A program made the position numbers and the translations under genes. Below, one piece after another: positions 16,488 to 24,863 of a DNA stretch of 64,000 nucleotides. A model generated the notes under the pieces. The model was given only the letters and a program-made list of their open reading frames with translations, made no database searches and was not told the DNA's origin. Origin of the DNA: Leptolinea sp964397625 (lineage in GTDB: Bacteria > Chloroflexota > Anaerolineae > Anaerolineales > Anaerolineaceae); assembly GCA_964397625.1 (NCBI GenBank), contig CAYNJT010000008.1, positions 15,737-79,736 of the forward strand. The letters run 5' to 3'. The stretch's first letter is position 1. Every line of letters begins with the position of its first letter.

Positions 16488-17797
16488 TCCAGTCAGGTGG
16501 TTTTTCCCTTAGTCCTACTGATCAGGCAAAATTAAAGAGTTACCTGATCAATTCAATTTCCCGGGAAATGGAAGCAAGACCGCCATCACCACGGCAGCGT
16601 AGGGAAGCCATTCAGCAATACTTGCAGCAGGCATACGAATCCACCCGGCTAAATTTGCCCGATACCGTGAAGAATGCCATATTCAAAGAGATCCTCGATG
16701 AATTACTCGGATTTGGACCTTTGCAACCGCTCCTGGATGATCCTACCGTGAGCGAAGTCATGGTTAATGGCCCGAATATGGTCTTTGTGGAACGCAATGG
16801 AAAGTTGACACCAACAGATATCCGTTTTGAAAATGACGACGCTGTCCTGCGGATAATAGACAAGATCATTCTACCGCTGGGGCGTCACATCGACATTGAT
16901 AATCCCACCGTAGACGCGCGCCTGCCTGATGGTTCGCGCGTGAATGCGGTCATTCCTCCAGTTGCCATTGATGGCCCCTCTATAACCATCCGTAAGTTTA
17001 TGAAAGATAAACTTTCGATGGAACAACTGATCGCCCTCGGATCCATCACCAAAGGTATGGCGGATCTATTGCGCGCCTGTGTAATTGCGCGGTTGAATAT
17101 CATGGTTTCCGGTGGAACCGGTTCGGGGAAAACCACATTTCTCAATATCCTTTCCAGCTTCATTCCATCCAATGAGCGGATCGTCACCATTGAAGATGCG
17201 GCCGAGTTAAAACTCCAACAACCTCATGTTGTTCGATTGGAAACTAAACCTCCAAACATTGAAGGCTTGCATGCTGTAACCATCCGCGACCTGGTCCGCA
17301 ACAGCCTGCGAATGCGGCCAGACCGCATCATTGTGGGCGAATGCCGTGGCGGTGAAGCGTTGGATATGCTACAGGCTATGAATACCGGCCATGACGGTTC
17401 ACTGACGACCCTGCATGCCAATACCCCGCGAGATGCCTGCAGCCGTCTGGAAACCATGTGCTTAATGTCTGGCATGGACCTGCCCATAAAAGTCTTACGA
17501 GAACAAATTGCCGCGGCAATTGACCTGATAGTTCAACAAGCCCGTTTGAAAGATGGTTCACGCAAGATTACGTCAATTACTGAGGTATCTGGCATGGAAG
17601 GTGATACCATCACCATGACAGAAATCTATAAATTTCAACAAACCGGAGTCCAACAAGATGGGACCATTATTGGCGAATTACGCCCAACTGGCATACGCCC
17701 CGCTTTCAGCCCACGGCTTGAAGCGGCGGGCTTCCGCCTGGGCGCTGAAATCTTCGGCGCCAATTTAAACGAGATGTTGGGACCCCGTAGGAGATGA
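16484..17797 (+). CDS. CpaF/TadA-type secretion ATPase
   Basis: 437 residues of the type II/IV secretion ATPase superfamily, CpaF branch. Walker A GGTGSGKTT at about residues 210-218, an Asp box near IVTIEDAAEL, Walker B region MRPDRIIVGECRGGEALDML, and the His box GSLTTLHANTPRDA. N-terminal region has the CpaF pattern LDDPTVSEVMVNGPN. Hexamers of this family drive Tad pili or secretion. No tadB, tadC, prepilin or peptidase gene is nearby, so the partner machinery must lie elsewhere, or the ATPase has another use. It overlaps the preceding small gene by four bases. Confidence 0.88.
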   Translation: MIQSGGFSLSPTDQAKLKSYLINSISREMEARPPSPRQRREAIQQYLQQAYESTRLNLPDTVKNAIFKEILDELLGFGPLQPLLDDPTVSEVMVNGPNMVFVERNGKLTPTDIRFENDDAVLRIIDKIILPLGRHIDIDNPTVDARLPDGSRVNAVIPPVAIDGPSITIRKFMKDKLSMEQLIALGSITKGMADLLRACVIARLNIMVSGGTGSGKTTFLNILSSFIPSNERIVTIEDAAELKLQQPHVVRLETKPPNIEGLHAVTIRDLVRNSLRMRPDRIIVGECRGGEALDMLQAMNTGHDGSLTTLHANTPRDACSRLETMCLMSGMDLPIKVLREQIAAAIDLIVQQARLKDGSRKITSITEVSGMEGDTITMTEIYKFQQTGVQQDGTIIGELRPTGIRPAFSPRLEAAGFRLGAEIFGANLNEMLGPRRR

Positions 17798-17800
17798 CCC

Positions 17801-18715
17801 TTGGCCATTAAATCACAAATTAAAACTCTGCGAGCACACAAGGTGGCGGCGTTGATCGTGGATGCCCGTTTATACGCTCGACGGACCCAGGAAGAAACCT
17901 GCGCGCTGCTAGGATGGGATTTATCTCATCTTGAAGATTTGGAGACAGCTGTTATACCGCCATCATTACCAGAGCTGGAAGCTCTCGCGGCAATCTATGC
18001 CGTGCCGGTTGACCATTTCTTTGGCTCAACCAGCCTTTCTGATGGTATGCCAAAATTGCGTGTGGAAACCATGCGCCAACGATTGGAATTACGCAATCGT
18101 ATCCTTGGCGCCATGATCATGCAGGCTCGCACCCGCCGCAATTTTTCCCGCGATGACCTGTCCATGGCTACCAACCTGACGATTGAAGAGATCACTGACT
18201 ATGAACTCGGTCTGGTTCCCATTCCGGTTACTGATTTGGAAGACATTACACATATCCTGCAGATCGATGTATTTGACTGGATCGACAGTTATGCCATTCC
18301 CACGCGGGATATCAACTTCAAACCATTTAAGATCGCGGACCTGCAGGCACAGAAAGTTACAGCAACGGTTGAAGAACCTGACGTTCATGCGTCTCAAACA
18401 GTTCAAACAGAAAAAGTTGAGATATCAACAACTCCTGTACCACCACAACCTGCGCCTGTTCTGGAATCCACACCGGCTACTGCGGAAAAAAACGTACAAA
18501 AAACGGAAAGCTCTACACTGCCTGGTTCACCACAACAACAAGGCCACGAACCGGTTGAACTTGATTTGTCTGACGTAAACCTGCCTCCTGAACTGGTAGA
18601 CTTCATTTCCAACCCGGTCAATCGTCAATATTTGTTATTGGCTAACAACCTCAGCCGCATGCCGGCAGACCAATTGCGGCGAATCGCGGAATCCTTATTG
18701 GAGATAACTTTCTAG
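17801..18715 (+). CDS. XRE-like helix-turn-helix protein with Pro/Thr-rich linker
   Basis: 304 residues. Two HTH-like units are visible: ARLYARRTQEETCALLGWDLSHLEDLE (near residue 25) and ARTRRNFSRDDLSMATNLTIEEITDYELG (near residue 110), both in the XRE pattern with an E.G-type end. A disordered Pro/Thr/Gln-rich stretch (about 195-255) is followed by a short conserved-looking tail with LPPELVDFISNP and NLSRMPADQLRRIAESLLE. The start is TTG with GTAGGAG upstream. It probably binds DNA; the target is unknown. It lies directly after the CpaF gene. Confidence 0.7.
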   Translation: MAIKSQIKTLRAHKVAALIVDARLYARRTQEETCALLGWDLSHLEDLETAVIPPSLPELEALAAIYAVPVDHFFGSTSLSDGMPKLRVETMRQRLELRNRILGAMIMQARTRRNFSRDDLSMATNLTIEEITDYELGLVPIPVTDLEDITHILQIDVFDWIDSYAIPTRDINFKPFKIADLQAQKVTATVEEPDVHASQTVQTEKVEISTTPVPPQPAPVLESTPATAEKNVQKTESSTLPGSPQQQGHEPVELDLSDVNLPPELVDFISNPVNRQYLLLANNLSRMPADQLRRIAESLLEITF

Positions 18716-18718
18716 GGT

Positions 18719-19255
18719 ATGAACGAAACATATGAGGCAATAAGCGAGCAGGCAAAAAGGGCTTACAAAGAAGGAAAATACCAACTGGCGGGTGATCTCT
18801 TTCAGAAAGCGGAAGATGCCTGCAACGCTGCGGAAAAACCGCTGGACGCAGCGGAGATGGCCAATAACCGCAGTGTAGCTCTCCTGCAAGCCGGTGACGC
18901 TCATGGCGCTCTGGCAGCCTGCCTGGACACGGATAAGGTCTTTTCCAGGGCGGGAGACACCCGCCGCGAAGGATTGGCCCTGGGGAATCAGGCAGCCGCA
19001 TATAAGGAATTGGGGCATAAGAAAGAGAGTCTACGCCTCTTTAAACAGTCAGCCGAATGTTTGGAGAAAGCCGGCGACCGAAACAACCTGGCAGTGGTTC
19101 TAAAAACAATTGCTACACTGGAAATGGAAAGCGGTGATCAGATAGGCGCCATGAGTTCCATGCTGGATGCTATGCGCCTGGCTGAGAAACTGACATGGCG
19201 GCAAAAAATCATGCGCTGGTTGTTTTCATTGGTGGCAAAATTGATGCCCAAATAA
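18719..19255 (+). CDS. TPR-repeat protein
   Basis: 178 residues made of tetratricopeptide helices: AKRAYKEGKYQLAGDLFQKAEDA, MANNRSVALLQAGDAHGALAA, ALGNQAAAYKELGHKKESLRLFKQSA and a fourth repeat before LDAMRLAEKL. TPR proteins act as scaffolds. A hydrophobic C-terminal helix (IMRWLFSLVAKLMPK) may be a membrane anchor or amphipathic tail. It follows the HTH gene by three bases and ends two bases before the GNAT gene, so all are in one transcription unit. Confidence 0.75.
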   Translation: MNETYEAISEQAKRAYKEGKYQLAGDLFQKAEDACNAAEKPLDAAEMANNRSVALLQAGDAHGALAACLDTDKVFSRAGDTRREGLALGNQAAAYKELGHKKESLRLFKQSAECLEKAGDRNNLAVVLKTIATLEMESGDQIGAMSSMLDAMRLAEKLTWRQKIMRWLFSLVAKLMPK

Positions 19256-19257
19256 CC

Positions 19258-20154
19258 ATGACTTTCCAGACCCGGCATAATATTCCGATCAATAAGTTTC
19301 TCTTACGGCCTGCCGCTCCAGCAGATTTAAGTGGTTTATCGGCATTTTTTAAGAGCCGGATTAATATCCAACACCATCTTGACTGGCGGACCTCACTGGA
19401 ATGGATAGGTTTTCAACCTTATTATTTGCTGCTCCGACAAAATGAAATCCTGGCCGCCATGGCCGCCCCTGTCGACCCTCCTGGTGTGGCCTGGATTCGT
19501 GTTTTTGGCGTCACAATGGAGATCCCTCCGGAGAAACTCTTTCCCATTCTTCTCGAACGCTGCCTGAAAGACCTCGCTGCCGAACCTCAGCCGGTGTTGG
19601 CTGCTTTGGGGCTTCAAGATTGGTTCCGAGATACCCTTGAAAAAAATAATTTCCACCTTCAGCAGCAGATCGTTGTGCTCGGCTGGGATTTCAACCTGCG
19701 ACCCGCCAGAAAGATACCGGATGGGTTGGTCATAAGGCCAATGATCGCGGCTGATTTGCCTGCCGTGGCTCACGTCGACAAACTGGCATTTAAACCACTC
19801 TGGCAGAACTCACTTGATGCATTGATTCTTGCCTTCCACAAGGCTTCAATTGCCACAGTGGCGTTGTTAAACGATGAGATTGTCGGGTATGAGATCAGTA
19901 CGTCAACCCCGATAAACACTCATCTGGCGCGACTGGCAGTAAACCCGCAATACCAAAGGAAAAATATCGGGTACGAGATAGTCAGGGATATGCTCATGAC
20001 CAGCCTTAAAATGAACTGCTGGCAGGTTACTGTTAATACCCAGGGGGATAATACCTCATCTCTGGCTTTATATGAATCACTCGGGTTTACATTGACCGGC
20101 GAGAATTTCCCGGTTTATATATATGAAACTATGAAGACTGAAGAACCTGCCTGA
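19258..20154 (+). CDS. GNAT-family N-acetyltransferase
   Basis: About 298 residues. The C-terminal half is a clear GNAT fold: a VIRPMIAADLPAVAHVD first strand/helix, then the acetyl-CoA loop LAVNPQYQRKNIGYEIV, which fits the Q/RxxGxG/A pattern with Asn-Ile between, and LYESLGF near the end. The N-terminal half (LLRPAAPADLSGLSAF...) looks like a second, diverged GNAT copy. The ATG at 19258, two bases after the TPR stop, is preferred over an upstream in-frame start inside the TPR gene. The substrate is unknown; RimI-like protein acetylation is one possibility. Confidence 0.75.
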   Translation: MTFQTRHNIPINKFLLRPAAPADLSGLSAFFKSRINIQHHLDWRTSLEWIGFQPYYLLLRQNEILAAMAAPVDPPGVAWIRVFGVTMEIPPEKLFPILLERCLKDLAAEPQPVLAALGLQDWFRDTLEKNNFHLQQQIVVLGWDFNLRPARKIPDGLVIRPMIAADLPAVAHVDKLAFKPLWQNSLDALILAFHKASIATVALLNDEIVGYEISTSTPINTHLARLAVNPQYQRKNIGYEIVRDMLMTSLKMNCWQVTVNTQGDNTSSLALYESLGFTLTGENFPVYIYETMKTEEPA

Positions 20155-20268
20155 ACGCTTCCGTTTACGATTCTGCGTATCCAACAATGGATAACCCTGT
20201 ATAAAATATCGTAGAGTTTTTGAACCTCGGGTAGAATACATATAGATTTAATGTCACAAGGAGATATC

Positions 20269-20925
20269 ATGAGCACAAGAGAAGAGTTAAAAGCTTTGCG
20301 GGCAGCAGATCGCCGTAAACAAAACTGGATCACATTGGGAATACTTGCATTTGGCGTTCTGTTGATCGCTGGCGTTCTCCTCTGGCCGTCTTTGATGAAA
20401 GAGAAACTCCCCGAGATCAATTTTCCGTCAATAGGAAATTCTGATGCCAAAGTTGTTGTTGAAGAGTTTTCCGATTTCCAATGTCCATACTGTCAGCGGT
20501 ACGCTTTGCAAATGGAACCGGAATTTATTGCCAGGTATGTTGACACCGGTAAAGTTCTATTGAAATTTGTTCCATTTAGCTTCCTGGGTGATGAATCGGT
20601 TAAGGCAGCTCAAGCCGCTTTTTGCGCTGAAGACCAGGGAAAATTCTGGGAGTATCATAAGTTGATATTTGAAAGTCAAAAAGGTGAAAATCAGGGCGCT
20701 TTTACACAGGAATTATTTCTAAAACTGGCTGGTGATCTATCACTTGATGCCAGGGTGTTCGAGAAATGTGTGGTCGATGCGACGCACGCGCAGAAGGTCA
20801 AGGACAGCCTGACCTATGGAAAAGGAAAAGGCGTTAATGGAACTCCTTACTTTCTGGTAAACGAAAAACTCGTTGATTCTTCAGAGTTATCCAAGGCTGT
20901 TGAAAGCGCACTGGCTGGCAATTAA
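20269..20925 (+). CDS. DsbA-like thioredoxin-fold protein, membrane anchored
   Basis: About 218 residues. One membrane helix (about residues 25-45) after a basic N-terminus, then a thioredoxin fold with an inserted helical domain: active site CPYC in DFQCPYCQRYA and the cis-Pro loop GTPYF. This matches the DsbA/BdbD-type thiol oxidoreductases that form or shuffle disulfides outside the membrane. The start is the ATG at 20269 because AAGGAG lies seven bases before it; the upstream ATG (20251) precedes that site. No DsbB/VKOR partner is adjacent. A good terminator follows. Confidence 0.88.
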   Translation: MSTREELKALRAADRRKQNWITLGILAFGVLLIAGVLLWPSLMKEKLPEINFPSIGNSDAKVVVEEFSDFQCPYCQRYALQMEPEFIARYVDTGKVLLKFVPFSFLGDESVKAAQAAFCAEDQGKFWEYHKLIFESQKGENQGAFTQELFLKLAGDLSLDARVFEKCVVDATHAQKVKDSLTYGKGKGVNGTPYFLVNEKLVDSSELSKAVESALAGN

Positions 20926-20950
20926 TCTGGATAATGCGTAGAATGGATCA

Positions 20951-20975
20951 GGCTGCCGGAATGGCAGCCTTTTTT
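20951..20975 (+). terminator. Intrinsic terminator after the DsbA-like gene
   Basis: A 7-bp GC-rich stem (20951-20957 with 20963-20969) with a five-base loop and a following T-run. Confidence 0.88.
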
Positions 20976-21684
20976 AATTCAAAAATTGAAAAAGTCTGGC
21001 AATTATAGGCGCGAAAATTAGCGCTGGAAGAAAATTTGCTGTGCGAATGGATTTGATCTGGAGAAAGCTGTCAATGGCAATAGCAGCCAGGATGATTCCG
21101 CCAACCGCAGTGAGCTCATTGATCATTGCCACATTAAAAATAACCTGTACCTGTGCGGCAAAGAGTGAGAGCAATCCCTGGTAAAGGAATACCGGGATGG
21201 CAGAAAAAGCGACTCCCGGGCCTAGGGTGGAGGCAAACGCCAGGGAACCAAATCCATCTAAAATTGATTTGACGGCCAGCGTATTGTAATCGCCGGTTAA
21301 ACCATTCTGAATGGCTCCCAGAATAGCCATCGGTCCAGAACAATAGATCAGGCTGGTTGTAAGGAATCCACGCATGAAATTTCCTGATCCAACTGAGTCT
21401 TCAGACGTATTGTTTGTAAATTGTTTTTCAAGCTTTTCGCCAAGACGATTCAATCGATTGTCAATATCCAGCCATTCACCCATAATCACTCCGAAGAGAA
21501 CGCTCAACAGAGGGATGATGGCATTTTCAGTCTTAAGAAAGATCTGAATGGCGAAAAGAAGGGTAAAAATCCCCAATGCAAGCACCACGGATTGTTTAAG
21601 TTTCTCAGGCAATCGGGAACCCAGAAATACACCCAACAGACTGCCCAGAATGATTGCCCCGCTATTGAGTGCAGTTCCGGTCAT
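20974..21684 (-). CDS. DUF554 membrane protein (YdfK-like)
   Basis: 236 residues with about six to seven membrane helices: GAIILGSLLGVFLGSRLP at the start, FGVIMGEWLDI, GFLTTSLIYCSGPMAILGAIQNGL and a DGFGSLAFASTLGPGVAFS stretch, all typical of DUF554. The family is polytopic with unknown transport function. Its start overlaps the stop of the cobalamin adenosyltransferase gene by four bases, so they form an operon together with the unknown gene at 22238. Confidence 0.85.
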   Translation of the reverse strand: MTGTALNSGAIILGSLLGVFLGSRLPEKLKQSVVLALGIFTLLFAIQIFLKTENAIIPLLSVLFGVIMGEWLDIDNRLNRLGEKLEKQFTNNTSEDSVGSGNFMRGFLTTSLIYCSGPMAILGAIQNGLTGDYNTLAVKSILDGFGSLAFASTLGPGVAFSAIPVFLYQGLLSLFAAQVQVIFNVAMINELTAVGGIILAAIAIDSFLQIKSIRTANFLPALIFAPIIARLFQFLN

Positions 21685-22241
21685 TCTCCGGCGGCCTTTC
21701 CAGCCTGGCTGGGCTTGTCCAATCCGGATAAACGGATTTCCAATAATTCCAGCACAAAAAGGAGCGATGACAACCTGTTGAGATAGGCGATGATGAATGG
21801 ATTTGAGAATCCGCCAGAATCATTTAATTCGATGACTCGGCGTTCCGCCCGGCGGACTACAGATCGGGCCATATCCAACGCGCCTCCACCCGGGGTGTCG
21901 CCAGACATGACAAAACTGCGGGGAGGCTCGATGGATTGGGATATATTCTCAGCCTGTTCTTCGAGCCAGGCTACCTGCTCAGCCTGTATGGTACGAAAAC
22001 GGGCGGCCTCGGCAGGATCCGCGGCGATTTCCCCCATCATACCGCTCAGGTCGCGCTGAATATGAAGAAGGATTGCCTTTATTTCTGGTGATGATGTTAA
22101 TGATCTGGCAAGACCCAGAGTTCCAGAAGCTTCATCCACCGAGCCCAGGGCTTCCATGCGAATATCAGTTTTCTTGATTCGCCCCTTCCCAATCCAGGTG
22201 GTAAGACCATCGTCGCCTTTGCGGGTGAAGTATTGGGTCAT
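21681..22241 (-). CDS. PduO-type cob(I)alamin adenosyltransferase
   Basis: 186 residues. N-terminal TRKGDDGLTTW is the ATP-binding motif of PduO/MMAB enzymes; LGSVDEASGTLGLAR and the late GGGALDMARSVVRRAERR motif with its Arg are also conserved. The enzyme transfers adenosyl from ATP to cob(I)alamin, making coenzyme B12. The family acts as a trimer. It fits the presence of B12-type radical SAM proteins in the genome. Four-base overlaps on both sides place it in the middle of a three-gene operon. Confidence 0.92.
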   Translation of the reverse strand: MTQYFTRKGDDGLTTWIGKGRIKKTDIRMEALGSVDEASGTLGLARSLTSSPEIKAILLHIQRDLSGMMGEIAADPAEAARFRTIQAEQVAWLEEQAENISQSIEPPRSFVMSGDTPGGGALDMARSVVRRAERRVIELNDSGGFSNPFIIAYLNRLSSLLFVLELLEIRLSGLDKPSQAGKAAGE

Positions 22242-22786
22242 TTCTTTTCCTTTTCATAACTCATTACGCGATAAAGGTACCAAAATTTTTCTCTTGGAAA
22301 GGCGGATTGAACTTCGGGTTCCCAAATAAAATCATTTTCCACCGTAAATTTGGCGAGAATTTTATCTTTTCGTGAGATGCTTTCTGAAAATTCTTGAGCC
22401 TGAATTGGAATACTGTCTTCAATTAATTGCATGATTACCCGACTGCGTACCTGGTGCTTATAAGCAGTGGTTGGTTCAGTCTTGTCAGGAGCCATTCCCA
22501 GCAGGAAATCACCCCATTGTCGCATGCGCATTTTTAGCTCTGCGTGACACTTTTTTTGCCAGGCAACTTTCCACTGCCCACGAATATCTTCAATTTGTTG
22601 ACAGGAAGATGCGACCTCATGAGTAAGACCTGCTGCCATCAATCGTTTCTGGGCAAGGAGAATCCCGCCGGTGGATAGAGCTAAATTCGGTAAGACACGG
22701 ATTGTGTCATTTGATAGCAGAAAAGATTCCAACTCTGATGGAGAATGATTGAGATACGCTATATCACGTTTCAGCATATCAGTCAT
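22238..22786 (-). CDS. Unknown helical protein next to cobalamin adenosyltransferase
   Basis: 182 residues, mainly helical, with no signal peptide or membrane segment and no motif I recognise. Conserved-looking features are LNHSPSELESFLLSNDTIRVLPN, WKVAWQKKCHAELKMRMRQWGDFLLG and a C-terminal FPREKFWYLYR. It is the first gene of the operon with the adenosyltransferase and DUF554 genes (ATGA overlap). A role linked to B12 handling is only suggested by this context. Confidence 0.55.
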   Translation of the reverse strand: MTDMLKRDIAYLNHSPSELESFLLSNDTIRVLPNLALSTGGILLAQKRLMAAGLTHEVASSCQQIEDIRGQWKVAWQKKCHAELKMRMRQWGDFLLGMAPDKTEPTTAYKHQVRSRVIMQLIEDSIPIQAQEFSESISRKDKILAKFTVENDFIWEPEVQSAFPREKFWYLYRVMSYEKEKK

Positions 22787-22810
22787 GTGTTTTTACCTCT
22801 AAACGTCTTG

Positions 22811-24496
22811 TTACTGGCCGACTGTCGGTGTCTGTTTTACTATCGGTTTTATCGCCAGGTACCAGTCCAACACAGAATTAAACCGATCCGAGGTGTCAAA
22901 TAAGGGGCCCATACGAATCCCCAGAATGGAATTGTCAGCGCCCCAGGTATATACCGGATAAAACAATGGAATGGCTGGCATTTCATCTTCAAAAATCAAC
23001 TGGAAATTGCGGTAGAGCCTTGTTCGTTCTTCAATATCTGTTGTAATGCGGGCTTGTTCCAGCATTTCACTAGCCACGCGGTTGCTCCATTGTGAATAAT
23101 TTTGACCGCCAGTGGCCTGTACCTGATCCCAGAACGGGTAAGGATCCGGATCAGGAGTTCGCGACAGATTGATGTCAATCAAGGCGGCCTGGTAGGCGCG
23201 CGGATCCAACCGATCTTTCAGGAGAGATTCATAGGGCAGAACTTCAAGATCAACCTGAATACCCACACCAGCCAGGTCGCGCTGGATGGCGCCGGCAATA
23301 TTCTTATGGCGTTCTGTGTCAGGCAATGCAAGCTTAAATTTAAGGAAAACATCCTTCTTTGAACGGACAGTATCCTTTTCGCCTGCCAGAACCCAGCCTT
23401 TTTGCTTTAGATCGCGCCGGGCGATGTCTGGATCAAAAGTGGCAGGTTTGATCTTGTCATAATACGCCCAGGTATCAGGGAAAATGGGTCCGTCAGCGAT
23501 GATTGCCTGTCCCTGCAGGAGATTGTCGATCATCCACTGGCGATTCAGGCTGTGCAAAATGGCTTTTCGGATATTCATATCCTGCAGGAAGGGGACTTCC
23601 GTATTTTTGAGATTGAATAACAACATCATCATCTCAGGTTTGCGGCCGGAATATAGCGCCAGGTTGGGGTAATTCAATGCCTGTGGGAGAACATCCGGGG
23701 TTATTTGACTGATGCCCTGGGCGCGGCTTTCTTTATACGCCGTAAGGGCGCCAACGGAATCAGGATAGAACAGAAAAACCACCTGCGAAAGGTTTGGTTT
23801 TGTCCCGTGGTAATCTTTGAAGGCGCGTAAAACCAGGCCTGAAATTCGTCCATTATCCACAATCAATCGTTCGAATTGGAATGGACCAGTACCAACTGGT
23901 TGTAAATTGAACGGGGCGTTGATGAAAGCGTCTCCCGAAAGGCCGTTTAGAAGATGTTTGGGTAGAACGCCAAAGGTCACGTAATCGAGGAAGGGAGAAA
24001 AAGCTTCTGTTAATTTGAACTGGACGTTAAGTCCAGCTCCTTTCACTTCAATAGATTTCCAAAAATTCTGCAAGTCCTGAGTGATGGCTGGGTTTCCCTG
24101 GCGAATCATCTCAACCGTAAAAATGACATCATCAGCCGTTAATGGTTGACCGTCATGCCATTTCAACCCCTGGCGTAGTGTGAAATTGTAAATTTTGCCA
24201 TCCTGAGAAATGCCCCAGGATTCGGCCAGATCGGCAACGGGCAACCCCCGAGAATCAAACCGTACAAGGCCATTGAAAAGAAGCTGGTCGATATCACGAT
24301 CGGGTTGATTCCGGCTGTCGAGGAGAGGGTTCAACCGTTGGAGATTTCCTACGACGGCTTCGGTATAGATACCACCCTGGACTGGCCGGGGAGTGGCTTC
24401 AAAGACAGTCACATCTTTTTGTTCACCCAGCAATAAAATTCCGACAACCAGGCCGGTTAGGAAAATAATGACAAATTGCCAACGAAGGTTTTTCAT
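22811..24496 (-). CDS. Family 5 extracellular solute-binding protein (peptide/nickel type), orphan
   Basis: 561 residues. An N-terminal membrane helix (about 7-24) without a lipobox Cys is followed by SBP_bac_5 features: GGIYTEAVVGNLQRLNPLLDSRN, LAESWGISQDGKIYNFTLRQGLKWHDGQPLTADDV and GTGPFQFERL. These proteins bind peptides or other ligands outside the cell for an ABC importer. No permease or ATPase gene is adjacent, so it may serve a remote transporter or act as a sensor. Its ATG comes directly after the T-run of a hairpin terminator on the same strand, with no Shine-Dalgarno match. Confidence 0.88.
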   Translation of the reverse strand: MKNLRWQFVIIFLTGLVVGILLLGEQKDVTVFEATPRPVQGGIYTEAVVGNLQRLNPLLDSRNQPDRDIDQLLFNGLVRFDSRGLPVADLAESWGISQDGKIYNFTLRQGLKWHDGQPLTADDVIFTVEMIRQGNPAITQDLQNFWKSIEVKGAGLNVQFKLTEAFSPFLDYVTFGVLPKHLLNGLSGDAFINAPFNLQPVGTGPFQFERLIVDNGRISGLVLRAFKDYHGTKPNLSQVVFLFYPDSVGALTAYKESRAQGISQITPDVLPQALNYPNLALYSGRKPEMMMLLFNLKNTEVPFLQDMNIRKAILHSLNRQWMIDNLLQGQAIIADGPIFPDTWAYYDKIKPATFDPDIARRDLKQKGWVLAGEKDTVRSKKDVFLKFKLALPDTERHKNIAGAIQRDLAGVGIQVDLEVLPYESLLKDRLDPRAYQAALIDINLSRTPDPDPYPFWDQVQATGGQNYSQWSNRVASEMLEQARITTDIEERTRLYRNFQLIFEDEMPAIPLFYPVYTWGADNSILGIRMGPLFDTSDRFNSVLDWYLAIKPIVKQTPTVGQ

Positions 24497-24499
24497 AAT

Positions 24500-24540
24500 A
24501 AAAAAAAGGGCGTGCGCTTCAGGCTATGGAGCGTCGCCCT
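24500..24540 (-). terminator. Terminator between secG and the solute-binding protein gene
   Basis: Read on the minus strand, a GGGCG...CGCCC hairpin with an inner AGCG/CGCT pairing (arms 24529-24540 and 24508-24519) is followed by eight T. It ends four bases before the ATG of the downstream gene. Confidence 0.75.
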
Positions 24541-24578
24541 CTATGAATCCGCGCAGAATATATGAGCGAAATCCGATA

Positions 24579-24803
24579 CTATATGCTGACAACGATGGAG
24601 ACCAATGTGAGGATCACGAAAATGATGCATAGAATAATCGTAATCCAGAAGAGGGTCTTCTCAATGCCGCGGCGGGCAGAGAATACGCCACCGGAGTCGT
24701 TGCCGGTCAATCCGCCAAGGCCAACACCTTTGTTCTGCAGAATGACACTTACGATCAGAGTCACCGAGATTATAATGAGCGCAATATCAAAATAGGTCGT
24801 CAC
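24579..24803 (-). CDS. secG: Preprotein translocase subunit SecG
   Basis: 74 residues, two membrane helices (about 5-26 and 52-73) linked by the SecG loop ILQNKGVGLGGLTGND and RRGIEKTLFW. SecG is the small accessory subunit of the SecYEG channel and aids preprotein insertion. TAGGAGG precedes the ATG and a good promoter lies 26-55 bases upstream. It is monocistronic, as a terminator follows. Confidence 0.93.
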   Translation of the reverse strand: MTTYFDIALIIISVTLIVSVILQNKGVGLGGLTGNDSGGVFSARRGIEKTLFWITIILCIIFVILTLVSIVVSI

Positions 24804-24828
24804 GTTTAGCCTCCTAAAGCAACGACTG

Positions 24829-24858
24829 ATTATACCTGTACCTGGAGCGAATCGTCAA
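24829..24858 (-). promoter_or_regulatory. Promoter for secG
   Basis: On the minus strand, TTGACG (24858-24853) and TATAAT (24834-24829) are separated by 18 bases. The -35 box lies five bases from the divergent PHP gene start at 24864. Confidence 0.7.
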
Positions 24859-24863
24859 ACAAA

